Positions 7,773-16,681 are shown, counted from the first letter of the stretch. The stretch: 64,000 bases of DNA from Phaeobacter gallaeciensis DSM 26640 (GCF_000511385.1 NC_023137.1:201001-265000); one strand, 5' to 3'. Notes: generated from the letters alone by a model not told the origin. Translations and numbers: made by a program.

Positions 7773-9773
7773 ATGCGTGTATTTACACTTATTGGCCCCT
7801 CTCATTCCGGAAAGACTGAGTTGGCAAAAGCTCTGGCGACACTCCAAGAGCCAGAGCAGAAGCCGCAGCAGGCCACAGGTGTTGCGGAGTTGAGAGCGTT
7901 TCCGTTCATGGATGAGGCCTGGGGCGTGATCGATATTGCCGGCGGGGTTGAGAACTTGGCGACGGCGGGGCCAGCGTTGGCAGCCAGCGATGCGGCGGTT
8001 GTTTGCGTGTCGGCGGACCCATCTGCGGGGGTTTTGGCTGCGCCTTATCTCAGGATGGTCGAAGAGGCGGGCATCCCCGCCTTTCTTTTTATCAACCGTA
8101 TGGATCAGGCCGCCGGGCGGGTGGCTGATATCGTTGCCGCGCTGCAAACCTATTGTCGGCACAATATCGTCCTGCGTCAGATACCCATGCGCGCGAGCGG
8201 GGAGGTGATCGGGGCGGTGGATCTGATCTCAGAACGGGCGTGGAAATATCAGGAAGGGCAGCCCTCAGCCCTGGTGGCTTTCCCGGATAGTATCCATGCC
8301 CGCGAACGTCAGGCGCGTGGAGAAATGCTGGAAGCACTGGCTGACTATGATGACGATCTGCTGGAGCAATTGATCGAAGATCGCAAGCCGGTGACAGAAG
8401 CGATCTATGACGTGGCCACCCGCGTCTTGCAGCATAACGACTTGATCCCGGCGCTTTTGGGGTCTGCGCTTCATCGCAACGGAATCCTGCGTCTGATGAA
8501 ATCCCTGCGGCATGAGGTCCCCGCGGTTGAGGTCGCAGCACAGCGGTTGGCAGGGGACGGGCAGCCTCTGGCCGTGGGGTGTATCGGAGACCTCGTTAAA
8601 CATCTCGGCAAGACGGTCGTCGTCCGCGCGCTGAGCCAACCGGTGGGAGCGGGGGCGCAGGTTGGAGGCAGCAACCTTGGAGCGATGACGCAGTTGAGGG
8701 GGGAGCGTACGGCTGCGAAAACCGGCACAAGCGCGCCTGCAGCCGGGCGCGCTGCTGGCAATGGCCGTAACCCATCCCCCGCCGGTTCGGGCCCCTCCGG
8801 TTCGTGTGACCTTGCACCGGGGGATATCGCGCAAGTAGTGAAATCGGACCATCTGAGCCTTGGGTACGCCTATCTGGAAAACCGTGCCGCGCAATTGCCG
8901 CGGTGGACCCAACCGCGCCCGTCGAGCTACCAGCGGATCATCGCGCCTATGAATGACCGTGATGATGTCCGGCTGACGGCGGCGCTGGAGCGCATTGCTG
9001 AAATTGATACCGGGATGCTGGTCGAACAGGATGAGATCAGCGGGCACGCGCTGCTGCACCTGCAAGGGCCGCTGCATCTGCGCCGTATCCTGGGGCTGTT
9101 AAACGACTCGTTCGGTATCGAGGTCGGAGATAAACCTGTGCCGCCCGCCCTGCGGGAGACCATCACGCGCCCGGTCACGATCCATCATCGCCACCGCAAA
9201 CAATCAGGCGGAGCAGGCCAGTTTGCAGATGTGGTGCTGAGCATCGCGCCAGCCGCGCGCGGGTCGGGTTTCCACTTTACCGATGAGGTCAAAGGCGGTG
9301 CGGTGCCCAAGGGCTATATTCCGTCAGTAGAGGCAGGCGCGCGCGAGGCATTGAAGGCGGGCGCCAATGGTCATCCTGTTGTTGATGTGCGGGTGACTTT
9401 GAAGGATGGCAAGCATCACTCCGTTGACAGTTCGGACTATGCGTTTCGTACGGCGGGCAAATCTGCGGTCCGCGAGGCTCTGGCAGAAGCAGGGTCCATG
9501 GTGCTGCAACCTATCATGCGGGTGGAGATTCACGTTCCTTCAGTCTTTACCGGTGGGCTTGTCCCTGTGGTCAGCGGGATGCAGGGGCAGATTCTTGGCT
9601 TTGCGGCCCATCCTGAGGCTGCAGGCTGGGATGTTTTCGAAACCTTGCTGCCGGTCGCGGCTCAGGAGCAGCTCTGTAGCAGCCTTGCCAGCGCAACCCG
9701 CGGTACGGCCTGGTTCTCGAGCGGGTTTGACCACTACGAAGAGGCACGGCGCATGTCGCCTGCGGCTAGCTAA
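7773..9773 (+). CDS. EF-G-like protein with degenerate GTPase domain
   Basis: The 666-residue product has the length and C-terminal architecture of elongation factor G: the domain IV signature RKQSGGAGQFADV near residue 473, a GYIPSVEAGAREAL segment and a domain V ending in GSWFS-type residues. The G domain is altered. The P-loop reads GPSHSGKT (residues 8-15) where canonical EF-G has GHVDAGKT-like sequence, no RGITI switch I motif is found, G3 is DIAG rather than DTPG and G4 is NRMD rather than NKMD. A Gly/Ala/Ser-rich insert lies near residues 310-345. It is therefore a divergent paralogue and not the housekeeping EF-G, which is usually in the str operon. ATG 7773 has AAGGA upstream. Whether it hydrolyses GTP or acts on the ribosome is unknown. 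Confidence 0.8.
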   Translation: MRVFTLIGPSHSGKTELAKALATLQEPEQKPQQATGVAELRAFPFMDEAWGVIDIAGGVENLATAGPALAASDAAVVCVSADPSAGVLAAPYLRMVEEAGIPAFLFINRMDQAAGRVADIVAALQTYCRHNIVLRQIPMRASGEVIGAVDLISERAWKYQEGQPSALVAFPDSIHARERQARGEMLEALADYDDDLLEQLIEDRKPVTEAIYDVATRVLQHNDLIPALLGSALHRNGILRLMKSLRHEVPAVEVAAQRLAGDGQPLAVGCIGDLVKHLGKTVVVRALSQPVGAGAQVGGSNLGAMTQLRGERTAAKTGTSAPAAGRAAGNGRNPSPAGSGPSGSCDLAPGDIAQVVKSDHLSLGYAYLENRAAQLPRWTQPRPSSYQRIIAPMNDRDDVRLTAALERIAEIDTGMLVEQDEISGHALLHLQGPLHLRRILGLLNDSFGIEVGDKPVPPALRETITRPVTIHHRHRKQSGGAGQFADVVLSIAPAARGSGFHFTDEVKGGAVPKGYIPSVEAGAREALKAGANGHPVVDVRVTLKDGKHHSVDSSDYAFRTAGKSAVREALAEAGSMVLQPIMRVEIHVPSVFTGGLVPVVSGMQGQILGFAAHPEAAGWDVFETLLPVAAQEQLCSSLASATRGTAWFSSGFDHYEEARRMSPAAS

Positions 9774-9877
9774 CAACAGTCAGGGAGCGGGTGGGATGTT
9801 GATGTTGCCCCTTGTATCTTCATGCGTTTCTCAGTGATCTGCGGGCAATATCAGATGTGCAGAACAATGAGGCCGCT

Positions 9878-10405
9878 ATGGACGCATCATCTCAGTTTCA
9901 GGACAGCCTGCCTGTTTCTTCCGACATGCTTCTGGCGCAGCTGGATGCATGGGGCATAAAATACCGGCTGCACAGTCACGTTGCATTACGCACGGTCGAG
10001 GACGCGAAGGCGGTTGAAGCTGGCTTCATGCAGGCAGGGGAGCGCGCGCTGCGGCTCAAGAATCTCTACCTGCGGGACAAGAAAAAACGCAATCACCTGG
10101 TCAGCCTGGAGCAGGACCGCGATATCGATTTGAAATCGCTAGCGGCCGATCTGGGATTGGGAAAACTGTCATTCGGATCTGCGGAGCGGCTGCTGGAAAT
10201 ACTTGGTGTGCGCCCTGGTGCCGTGACTCCATTGGCTATGGTCAACGGGGTCAATCAGGATGTGCACTTCTATATGGACAAGGCCGCGCAGCAGGCGGAA
10301 GTGATCTATATGCATCCTCTGGTAAATGATCGCACCGTCGCGCTTACGCGGCAGGCATTTCTGGATGTGATGGACCGATTGAACGTTACGATCATCTGGG
10401 TCTGA
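9878..10405 (+). CDS. Prolyl-tRNA editing protein, YbaK/ProX family
   Basis: This 175-residue protein belongs to the free-standing trans-editing domains that hydrolyse mischarged Ala- or Cys-tRNA(Pro). The signature LRLKNLYLRDKKKRNHLV near residue 51 contains the conserved Lys, followed by LSFGSAERLLEILGVRPGAVTPLAMVN and a C-terminal HPLVNDRTVAL segment. The KNLYLRDKK form points to the ProXp-ala subgroup (Ala-tRNA(Pro) deacylase) rather than YbaK. ATG 9878 has GAGG just upstream; a longer frame from 9812 is less likely. It follows the EF-G-like gene after about 100 bases, so a shared translation-quality role is conceivable but unproven. Confidence 0.85.
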   Translation: MDASSQFQDSLPVSSDMLLAQLDAWGIKYRLHSHVALRTVEDAKAVEAGFMQAGERALRLKNLYLRDKKKRNHLVSLEQDRDIDLKSLAADLGLGKLSFGSAERLLEILGVRPGAVTPLAMVNGVNQDVHFYMDKAAQQAEVIYMHPLVNDRTVALTRQAFLDVMDRLNVTIIWV

Positions 10406-10511
10406 AGTGGTGGGCCATCTTGTGATCACTGCGCAATTCTGAACCTTTCTCTGGCTAGGGCCTGCGGAATGTGCATGGTTGCCGTAAGTGAGACGCAGGC
10501 AAGAGGTGATC

Positions 10512-11390
10512 ATGGAGAACTGGGACGAGGTACGCACCGCCTATCAGGTGGCCCGGATGGGAACTGTGAGCGGGGCCGCTGAGGTTCTGGGGGTCCATCA
10601 CGCGACAGTTATCCGTCACATCGATGCGATCGAGGCGCGTCTCGGCGTCAAGCTGTTCCAGCGCCATGCCCGTGGCTACACCCCGACAGAGGCCGGTCAG
10701 GATCTGCTGCGGGTTGCGCAGGCCACGGATGATCAGTTCGGTCAGCTGGTTGGTCGGCTCAAGGGGCATGGGGATGCGGTATCCGGCGAATTGGTCGTGA
10801 CCTCGCTATCCTCAATGTCGACATTGCTGGTGCCCGCGCTTACGGAGTTTCAGCGCCAGCATCCTGAATTGGTGATCCGTTTCCTGACCGGCAGTCGCCT
10901 GTTCCGACTGGAGTACGGGGAGGCGCATGTCGCGATCCGGGCGGGCTCGCCGCCGGAGCAGCCGGACAATGTGGTCCAGCCCTTCATGCAACAGCAATAT
11001 GGGCTCTATGCCAGCGCGTCGTATCTTGAGACCTATGGTCCACTCAAAGGGGTGGAAGACATGCACAATCATCGTTTTATCTGTAACGATGATATCGACA
11101 GCCGTGCGCCTTATTTTCGGTGGTTGCGTGCAAATGTAGCTGAAAGTGCGCTTTCTTTTCGCTGCGTGACTGAGGTGTCCATGCAGGACGCTCTGCTTGC
11201 GGGGGCTGGTATTGGCTTTCTAACCCGGTGGGAAGCCGCCCGGCACCCGGAACTGATCCAGATGATGGAACCGCTTCCAGAGTGGGCGGGCGAATTGTGG
11301 CTTGTCACCCATGTTGATCTGCACCGGACGACCAAGGTGCAGAGCTTCCTCAGCTTCCTGAAAGCCGAAGCCAAGGCCTGGACCGCATGA
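10512..11390 (+). CDS. LysR family transcriptional regulator
   Basis: A 292-residue regulator with the N-terminal winged helix-turn-helix (TVSGAAEVLGVHHATVIRHI DNA-reading region, then RLGVKLFQR and GYTPTEAG) and a periplasmic-binding-like effector domain. The stretch TVSGAAEVLGVHHATV replaces the common TxSAAA pattern and resembles regulators that act on amino-acid or small-molecule exporters. ATG 10512 is preceded by AGAGGTG. Its stop overlaps the start of the downstream EamA transporter (ATGA), so the two are co-translated, unlike the usual divergent LysR-target arrangement. The effector is unknown. Confidence 0.88.
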   Translation: MENWDEVRTAYQVARMGTVSGAAEVLGVHHATVIRHIDAIEARLGVKLFQRHARGYTPTEAGQDLLRVAQATDDQFGQLVGRLKGHGDAVSGELVVTSLSSMSTLLVPALTEFQRQHPELVIRFLTGSRLFRLEYGEAHVAIRAGSPPEQPDNVVQPFMQQQYGLYASASYLETYGPLKGVEDMHNHRFICNDDIDSRAPYFRWLRANVAESALSFRCVTEVSMQDALLAGAGIGFLTRWEAARHPELIQMMEPLPEWAGELWLVTHVDLHRTTKVQSFLSFLKAEAKAWTA

Positions 11391-12295
11391 CACCGAGCTA
11401 TCGCGGTCATCTCGCAATGCTGGTGTTCTCGGCCTTGGTGGCCGGATCGTTTTCGCTTGGCGCGATGGTGGCCAATGACATCGCTCCCATGGCTCTCAAT
11501 GCTATTCGGTTTGTGATCGCCGCAGTGGTGATTGGTATTGCGGCACAGCTCACCCATGGCCTGCACCGCAAAGATTTTGAGGCGCCTTGGCGTTTCCTCG
11601 TGCTGGGTGGCCTGTTTGCCATCTACTTCGTGCTGATGTTCTACGGATTGCAAACCGCCGCGCCAGTGAGTGCGGCTGCGGTATTTACACTTACACCGGT
11701 TCTGAGTGGGGTTTTCGGATGGATCCTGCTGCGCCAGATCACGACATGGCGGATGGCGCTGGCGTTGGCGATTGGGGCTGTAGGGGCAATCTGGGTGATT
11801 TTTCGCGGCGACCTGTCGGCCATCTGGGCCTTTGAAATTGGCCGTGGAGAGATGATATATTTCTGGGGATGTGTGGTCCATGCCGCCTATACGCCGATGG
11901 TGCGCTTGCTGAACCGGGGCGAGCCCGCGGTGGTGTTTACCTTCGGAATGTTGGTCGCGGGCGCAATAATCCTGTTGGTGGTCGGCTGGGGCGACATTCG
12001 CGCTACGGATTGGACCGGGCTGTCACCGCTTGTCTGGGTGGTCCTGCTCTATGTCGCGCTGATCGCCAGTGCCGCCACCTTCGTTCTGCTGCAATATGCA
12101 ACGCTTCATCTGCCCTCAGCCAAGGTCATGGCCTATACCTATCTGACGCCAAGCTGGGTCATCTTGTGGGAAATTGCGCTGGGCCGTCCGGCACCTAGTG
12201 GCATCGTGGCGCTGGGCGTGGTTTGCACCATCTGGGCGCTTTGGTTGCTGCTACGGGAGGGGCGCAGCGCAGTGCCGAATATGCAATCCGGCTGA
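11387..12295 (+). CDS. EamA-type DMT superfamily transporter (first)
   Basis: A 302-residue inner-membrane protein with about ten hydrophobic helices arranged as two EamA repeats, for example MLVFSALVAGSFSLGAMV near the start and FVLLQYATLHLPSAKVMAY in the second repeat, which carries the family Pro/Leu loop. These proteins export amino acids, nucleosides or other metabolites. The start ATG overlaps the LysR stop, which suggests the LysR protein controls its own operon and this exporter. The substrate cannot be inferred. Confidence 0.87.
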   Translation: MTPSYRGHLAMLVFSALVAGSFSLGAMVANDIAPMALNAIRFVIAAVVIGIAAQLTHGLHRKDFEAPWRFLVLGGLFAIYFVLMFYGLQTAAPVSAAAVFTLTPVLSGVFGWILLRQITTWRMALALAIGAVGAIWVIFRGDLSAIWAFEIGRGEMIYFWGCVVHAAYTPMVRLLNRGEPAVVFTFGMLVAGAIILLVVGWGDIRATDWTGLSPLVWVVLLYVALIASAATFVLLQYATLHLPSAKVMAYTYLTPSWVILWEIALGRPAPSGIVALGVVCTIWALWLLLREGRSAVPNMQSG

Positions 12296-12301
12296 CCCGC
12301 T

Positions 12302-12649
12302 TCACTCGGAGGAGGGGTCTGCTGTCGGGCTGCCGAGTTCGGTTTCCAGAAAGCGCTCGAAGGCATCCAGATTGACGGGCTCGAACTGACCGAACCCCTG
12401 CATCCAGACGGAGGCGGACCGCATGGCGTCCGGCTGCAATTTGCACCACTTCACGCGGCCATGTTTTTCCTGCGCAATGAGGCCTGCTCGTGTCAGGATC
12501 ATCAGGTGTTTGGAGATCGCGGCGAGCGACATTTCAAAGGGTTCAGCGACATCTGTGACAGCCATATCGTCCTCCAGCAGCATTGTGAGAATGCTGCGCC
12601 GGGTTGGGTCCGCTAGGGCGGCAAATACGGTATCAAGAGGATCGCTCAT
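12302..12649 (-). CDS. ArsR family transcriptional regulator
   Basis: A 115-residue winged-helix repressor starting MSDPLDTVFAALADPTRRSI, the standard ArsR opening, with the recognition helix in MSLAAISKHLMILTRAGLI and the wing EKHGRVKWCKLQ. There is no obvious CxC or paired Cys/His metal site in the alpha-3 helix; the family branch typified by DPTRRSIL more often responds to non-metal signals or is metal-independent. ATG 12649 is chosen over an upstream in-frame start at 12751, which would overlap the divergent gene. It is divergent from the second EamA transporter and convergent, 6 bases apart, with the first. Confidence 0.87.
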   Translation of the reverse strand: MSDPLDTVFAALADPTRRSILTMLLEDDMAVTDVAEPFEMSLAAISKHLMILTRAGLIAQEKHGRVKWCKLQPDAMRSASVWMQGFGQFEPVNLDAFERFLETELGSPTADPSSE

Positions 12650-12664
12650 GCCGACACACCTAAA

Positions 12665-12677
12665 CCGCAAGATGCGG
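12665..12677. promoter_or_regulatory. Inverted repeat, candidate ArsR operator
   Basis: A perfect CCGCA-N3-TGCGG inverted repeat lies 15 bases before the ArsR start and in the 95-base divergent region shared with the EamA gene. Position and symmetry fit an autoregulatory operator; the short arms mean it may be chance. Confidence 0.35.
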
Positions 12678-12744
12678 GTCGACAATCCCAAGCCTCTAGC
12701 GGCATACAACTGGCGATGACGGCAGAGCGCGAAAGAGACATAGT

Positions 12745-13641
12745 ATGGCATTGAAATATTGGGCGGCGATCTTTGTACTCGGGATCGGCTGGGGCATGTC
12801 CTTCATGTTCAATGCTGTATTGCTGCGCGAACTGGGCCCTCTGTCGGTGTCCATGGGGCGGGTAGGCTTCGGTGCGTTGGGATGTTGGATCTATGTCGTG
12901 GCGGCGCGTAAGCAGGTGCCGGACCGACCACAGCGTTGGCTGGCGCTTTTTGGTTTTGGTGTGCTGAGCTATGCGGCGCCCTTTGCCTTCTATGCGCTGG
13001 GACAGCAGCATATTGCCAGCGGCGTGGCCGGGATCCTTAATGCATTTACCCCGGCCCTTGCCGTTATGGTGGCGCATTTCTGGCCGGGTGGAGAACGGGC
13101 GACCTGGCAGAAATCACTGGGCGTGGTTTTTGGCTTTCTTGGAATTCTGGTTTTGTCGTGGCCGCTGCTGCAGGGCGGTCGCCAGTCTGAAATCTGGGCC
13201 GTGCTCGTTACGCTTTGCGCGCCGCTGTGTTACGCATTTTCGGTCAACATTGCCCGCCAGTTCCGTGATATTGATCCAGTGGTCCTTGTCGCCGTTGCCT
13301 TGACCGGGGCCACTGCGGCCATCACGCCGCTGGCGATTTGGGCTGAAGGTCTGCCGGTGATCACCCGATTGGAGACTTGGGGTGCGTTGTTCATTATCGG
13401 CTTCATCCTGACGTCAGCAGCTTTCATCCTGTTCTATTGGGTTTTGCCTCGGGTCGGACCAACCAATATCACCTTGCCAACGCTGATTGCACCGGTTTCC
13501 GCCTTGGCGATGGGGGCCTGGATCTTGCAGGAGCCACTCAAACTGGAGCACCTGACAGGGATGAGCCTGATCCTGATCGGGCTGGTGCTGATCGATGGTC
13601 GGCTGCTGCGTAAAATACGGCGCCGACCGGCCCTCCGATAA
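12745..13641 (+). CDS. EamA-type DMT superfamily transporter (second)
   Basis: A 298-residue inner-membrane protein with about ten helices in two EamA repeats (WAAIFVLGIGWGMSFMFNAV at the start; GPTNITLPTLIAPVSALAMG in the second repeat). The GPTNITLPTLIAPVSA loop is typical of a proteobacterial branch annotated as metabolite exporters. It is divergently transcribed from the ArsR gene across 95 bases, which suggests repression by that regulator. Substrate unknown. Confidence 0.88.
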   Translation: MALKYWAAIFVLGIGWGMSFMFNAVLLRELGPLSVSMGRVGFGALGCWIYVVAARKQVPDRPQRWLALFGFGVLSYAAPFAFYALGQQHIASGVAGILNAFTPALAVMVAHFWPGGERATWQKSLGVVFGFLGILVLSWPLLQGGRQSEIWAVLVTLCAPLCYAFSVNIARQFRDIDPVVLVAVALTGATAAITPLAIWAEGLPVITRLETWGALFIIGFILTSAAFILFYWVLPRVGPTNITLPTLIAPVSALAMGAWILQEPLKLEHLTGMSLILIGLVLIDGRLLRKIRRRPALR

Positions 13642-13643
13642 AA

Positions 13644-13659
13644 TCAACCTTTTGGTTGA
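13644..13659 (+). terminator. Small stem-loop after the second EamA gene
   Basis: TCAACC and GGTTGA form a 6-bp stem with a TTTT loop, 2 bases after the EamA stop. No T-run follows, so it is at best a weak or Rho-assisted terminator before the ATP synthase operon. Confidence 0.3.
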
Positions 13660-13843
13660 ATATGGATTTTGACCGGAAAACCCTCGTTTGCTCTGGAGAC
13701 GTGCAGGAGGTGATGCGATAGGCCTCAGGCATAACTTAATAGTTACAATGAGTTGCGTCCGATGTCGCAGGGCTTTCAGGGTTGTTGACTCTGAGGCGAG
13801 GACTCCTTAGCACCGCAACAGAATTCACGTGAGGATGGCGACC

Positions 13844-14179
13844 GTGTCACAAGAGCCAGACAAGCAGCGCTTGGCGCAGCTAGAGGCCAAGTTGGCAGAG
13901 GCGCGTAAGGCCCAAGAGCCCAAGCCGCGCGTGGATGAGCATTATTCGACGGCCAATCAGGCTTGGCGGATGGTGATTGAGTTGGTGGCCGGTCTGATGA
14001 TCGGCTTTGGTATCGGATACGGGTTGGACCTTCTGCTTGGGACCATACCGATCTTTCTGGTGCTGTTCACGATGCTGGGTCTGGCGGCCGGGGTGAAGAC
14101 AATGCTCCGCAGCGCGCAAGAGATCCAGGAAAAGAAACTGGCCGAAATGGCCGAACAAGATGCGCAGGACCGGGACTGA
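13844..14179 (+). CDS. atpI: ATP synthase protein I (AtpI)
   Basis: AtpI is a small membrane protein that assists assembly of the c-ring of F0. The product (about 111 residues) has a charged N-terminal helix (RLAQLEAKLAEARKAQ), then two membrane helices around MVIELVAGLMIGFGIGYGLD and IPIFLVLFTMLGLAAGVKTM, and a charged C-terminal tail. The start is uncertain: GTG 13844 is preceded by GAGG at a 9-base distance, whereas ATG 13835 and GTG 13829 lack a spaced ribosome-binding site. It opens the F0 operon; about 200 bases upstream are free of genes and should carry the promoter. Confidence 0.88.
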   Translation: MSQEPDKQRLAQLEAKLAEARKAQEPKPRVDEHYSTANQAWRMVIELVAGLMIGFGIGYGLDLLLGTIPIFLVLFTMLGLAAGVKTMLRSAQEIQEKKLAEMAEQDAQDRD

Positions 14180-14206
14180 TCCCCCGGCGACAGGAGAAAC
14201 GGGACA

Positions 14207-15010
14207 ATGGGCAAACTAATCTTTGGTGCAGCTTTTCTGCTGGTACTTGCGTCTGGGCTGTTCTTTGCCCCCGCTATTCCGGGCCTCCAGATTCACCCGA
14301 CTGACCAGTTCCTGGTCAAGCCGCTGGGTGGCGCAGCTGAATTGAACTTCTACACTCCGACCAACGTGACCCTCTGGATGGGGCTGGCGATTGTCGCGAT
14401 CTTCGCGCTGATGGTTCTGGGTTCCGCAAAACGCGCGATTGTCCCATCGCGCATCCAGTCGGTTGCTGAACTCGCCTATGGCTTCATCTATAAGATGGTC
14501 GAAGATGTGACCGGCAAGGACGGTCTGAAGTTCTTCCCCTACATCATGACCCTGTTCATGTTCATCCTGACCGCGAACATGCTGGGCCTGATCCCGGGCA
14601 GCTTCACCACCACATCGCATTTTGCCGTGACTGCAGTTCTGGCCATGCTGGTGTTCGTGACTGTGACTGTGACTGGTTTCGTGCTGCACGGAACTAAGTT
14701 CCTGGGCCTATTCTGGGTTGGCTCCGCACCGCTGGCTCTGCGCCCGGTGCTCGCGATCATCGAACTGATTTCCTATTTTGTGCGTCCTGTCAGCCACTGT
14801 ATTCGTCTTGCAGGTAACGTGATGGCGGGCCATGCGGTTCTGAAGGTATTCGCAGGTTTTGCAGGCGCATTGGGCCTGTTCAGCTTCCTGCCGATCTTTG
14901 CCATCACCGCAGTCTACGCACTCGAAGTTCTCGTGGCCTTCATTCAGGCCTACGTGTTCACCATTCTGACCTGCGTGTACCTGAAGGACGCGCTGCACCC
15001 GTCGCACTAA
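14207..15010 (+). CDS. atpB: F0F1 ATP synthase subunit a
   Basis: Subunit a forms the proton half-channels of F0 beside the c-ring. The 267-residue protein begins with a hydrophobic segment and then the [12 protein letters not shown] amphipathic region typical of alphaproteobacterial subunit a. The essential Arg is in [15 protein letters not shown] near residue 203, and the last helix ends with [22 protein letters not shown]-type ribosome-binding site precedes ATG 14207. It lies between atpI and atpE as expected for the split F0 operon. Confidence 0.97.
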   Translation: MGKLIFGAAFLLVLASGLFFAPAIPGLQIHPTDQFLVKPLGGAAELNFYTPTNVTLWMGLAIVAIFALMVLGSAKRAIVPSRIQSVAELAYGFIYKMVEDVTGKDGLKFFPYIMTLFMFILTANMLGLIPGSFTTTSHFAVTAVLAMLVFVTVTVTGFVLHGTKFLGLFWVGSAPLALRPVLAIIELISYFVRPVSHCIRLAGNVMAGHAVLKVFAGFAGALGLFSFLPIFAITAVYALEVLVAFIQAYVFTILTCVYLKDALHPSH

Positions 15011-15067
15011 GACGCGGTCAGGTCCGAACAATAAGATCCTCAACTTCCAATCGTAAGGAGATACACA

Positions 15068-15292
15068 ATGGAAGGCGAACTCGCACACATCGGCGCTGGC
15101 CTGGCTGGCATGGGTACTGGTATTGCTGCACTGGGTGTTGGCAACGTTGCTGCTAACTTCCTGGCAGGCGCTCTGCGCAACCCCTCCGCGGCTGCTTCCC
15201 AGACCGCAACCCTCTTCATCGGCATCGCATTTGCAGAAGCTCTGGGCATCTTCTCGTTCCTGGTCGCTCTGCTGCTGATGTTCGCCGTCTAA
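15068..15292 (+). CDS. atpE: F0F1 ATP synthase subunit c
   Basis: The c subunit is the proton-carrying rotor; 10 to 15 copies form the ring. The 74-residue hairpin has a Gly-rich first helix ([19 protein letters not shown]), the polar loop RNPSA, and the proton-binding Glu57 within [14 protein letters not shown]. It has a strong AAGGAG ribosome-binding site ending about 8 bases before ATG 15068, and a stable stem-loop follows the gene, both consistent with the need for extra synthesis. Confidence 0.98.
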   Translation: MEGELAHIGAGLAGMGTGIAALGVGNVAANFLAGALRNPSAAASQTATLFIGIAFAEALGIFSFLVALLLMFAV

Positions 15293-15319
15293 GACCCTTC
15301 GGAACCATTTTCCTTACGG

Positions 15320-15349
15320 CCGGGCGGTGTGGATGACCGCGCCGCCCGG
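15320..15349 (+). other. Intercistronic stem-loop between atpE and atpF'
   Basis: CCGGGCGG at 15320-15327 pairs perfectly with CCGCCCGG at 15342-15349. There is no T-run, so this is more likely a transcript-stabilising or attenuating hairpin protecting the atpE 3' end than a full terminator; atpF' starts 29 bases later. The role is inferred from position and from the known need for high c-subunit output. Confidence 0.55.
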
Positions 15350-15378
15350 TGTAACGGCAAGTTCCCTAGGAGGACGAC

Positions 15379-15924
15379 ATGGCAACTCAGACGCAGGACG
15401 CAGGTCACGGTGCCGCAGAGGCCGCCCACGGTTCGGGCGGTATGCCGCAGCTGGACTTCTCGACCTATGCGAACCAGATCTTCTGGCTCGTGGTCACGCT
15501 CGTCGTGATCTATTTTATCCTGTCGCGCATCGCGCTGCCCCGCATTGCGGCAGTGTTGGCCGAGCGTCAGGGAACCATTACCAACGACCTCGCCGCGGCT
15601 GAAGACCTGAAGGCCAAAGCCGTAGAGGCCGAAACCGCTTATAATCAGGCTCTGGCAGATGCCCGTGCAGAGGCTCAGCGCATCGCTGCTGAAACCCGTG
15701 CGGAAATTCAGGCAGATCTGGATGAGGCCATTGCCAAGGCAGACGCACAGATTGCGGCCAAGGCAGCGGAATCAGAAGTCGTCATCGCCGAGATCAAGGC
15801 CGGTGCCATCGCCAGCGTCGAAGCCGTCGCTGTTGATACCGCCGCTGAGATTGTCGCTACCTTTGGTGGCAAGGCAGACGAAAAAGCCGTCGCAGCTGCG
15901 GTTGCCGACCGGATGAAAGGATAA
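15379..15924 (+). CDS. atpG: F0F1 ATP synthase subunit b'
   Basis: Subunit b' pairs with b to form the peripheral stalk in photosynthetic and many alphaproteobacterial ATP synthases. The 181-residue protein has a short N-terminal segment, one membrane helix ([20 protein letters not shown], near residues 34-53) and a long Ala/Glu/Lys-rich helix that forms the stalk. The pairing with a second b-type gene directly downstream identifies the b/b' duplication. A GGAGG precedes ATG 15379. The symbol atpF' or atpG is used for it in different genomes. Confidence 0.92.
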   Translation: MATQTQDAGHGAAEAAHGSGGMPQLDFSTYANQIFWLVVTLVVIYFILSRIALPRIAAVLAERQGTITNDLAAAEDLKAKAVEAETAYNQALADARAEAQRIAAETRAEIQADLDEAIAKADAQIAAKAAESEVVIAEIKAGAIASVEAVAVDTAAEIVATFGGKADEKAVAAAVADRMKG

Positions 15925-15928
15925 GAAC

Positions 15929-16489
15929 ATGCGCTCTGTACTGGCTCTTGCTCTGACCTTTGGTGCCACCAGCCCCGCATTTGCGGCGTCCGGCCCGTTC
16001 CTGTCGATGAGCAACACCGACTTTGTTGTGACGCTCGCATTCCTGCTGTTCGTCGGCATCCTGCTTTATGCAAAGGTGCCCGGTCTGCTGGGTGGCCAGT
16101 TGGACGCCCGCGCCGAAGGCATTAAAAAGGACCTCGAAGAGGCCCGTGCCCTGCGTGAAGAAGCCCAGACCATTCTGGCCTCTTACGAGCGCAAGCAGCA
16201 GGAAGTTCAGGCGCAGGCTGATCGGATCGTTGCGTCGGCGCGTGAAGATGCTGCGAAAGCAGCTGACCAAGCCAAGGCTGACCTGGAAGTCTCGATTGCG
16301 CGTCGCATGACCGCTGCTGAGGAACAGATCACAGCGGCGCAGGACTCCGCGGTGAAAGAAGTGCGCGATCAGGCAATCACCGTTGCAATTGCAGCGGCGG
16401 ATGCGGTGATCTCGAAACAGATGACAGCGACCGAAGCCAACAAGCTGATCGACGCTGCTATCGCCGACGTGGACGCCAAGCTGCACTAA
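15929..16489 (+). CDS. atpF: F0F1 ATP synthase subunit b
   Basis: The 186-residue b subunit has an N-terminal signal-like hydrophobic segment (SVLALALTFGATSPAFA), a membrane helix DFVVTLAFLLFVGILLYAKV near residues 31-50, and the long polar helix of the peripheral stalk (KKDLEEARALREEAQTILAS onward). It lies 4 bases after atpF', and a strong terminator follows, closing the F0 operon. F1 genes are not in the window, as expected for this lineage. Confidence 0.95.
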   Translation: MRSVLALALTFGATSPAFAASGPFLSMSNTDFVVTLAFLLFVGILLYAKVPGLLGGQLDARAEGIKKDLEEARALREEAQTILASYERKQQEVQAQADRIVASAREDAAKAADQAKADLEVSIARRMTAAEEQITAAQDSAVKEVRDQAITVAIAAADAVISKQMTATEANKLIDAAIADVDAKLH

Positions 16490-16516
16490 TTTGCTCTTGC
16501 ATCGACGCTGTTAAAG

Positions 16517-16543
16517 AACCCGGCCCAAGTGGCCGGGTTTTTT
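16517..16543 (+). terminator. Rho-independent terminator of the atp F0 operon
   Basis: AACCCGGCC (16517-16525) pairs with GGCCGGGTT (16531-16539) across a CAAGT loop and runs into a T-tract. It lies 27 bases after the atpF stop. Confidence 0.93.
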
Positions 16544-16681
16544 GTATTCAAATGCGTTGCCTGCGATAACCGCGCACATCCTACTTTCCCTAAAATGGTG
16601 GATTGAACGCAGGCCGAGCGATAGAAGAGAGCGCAAGACCCTGCCTGCTGGTGGGGCTTTCGGTTACCAGAGGAGTCACAG

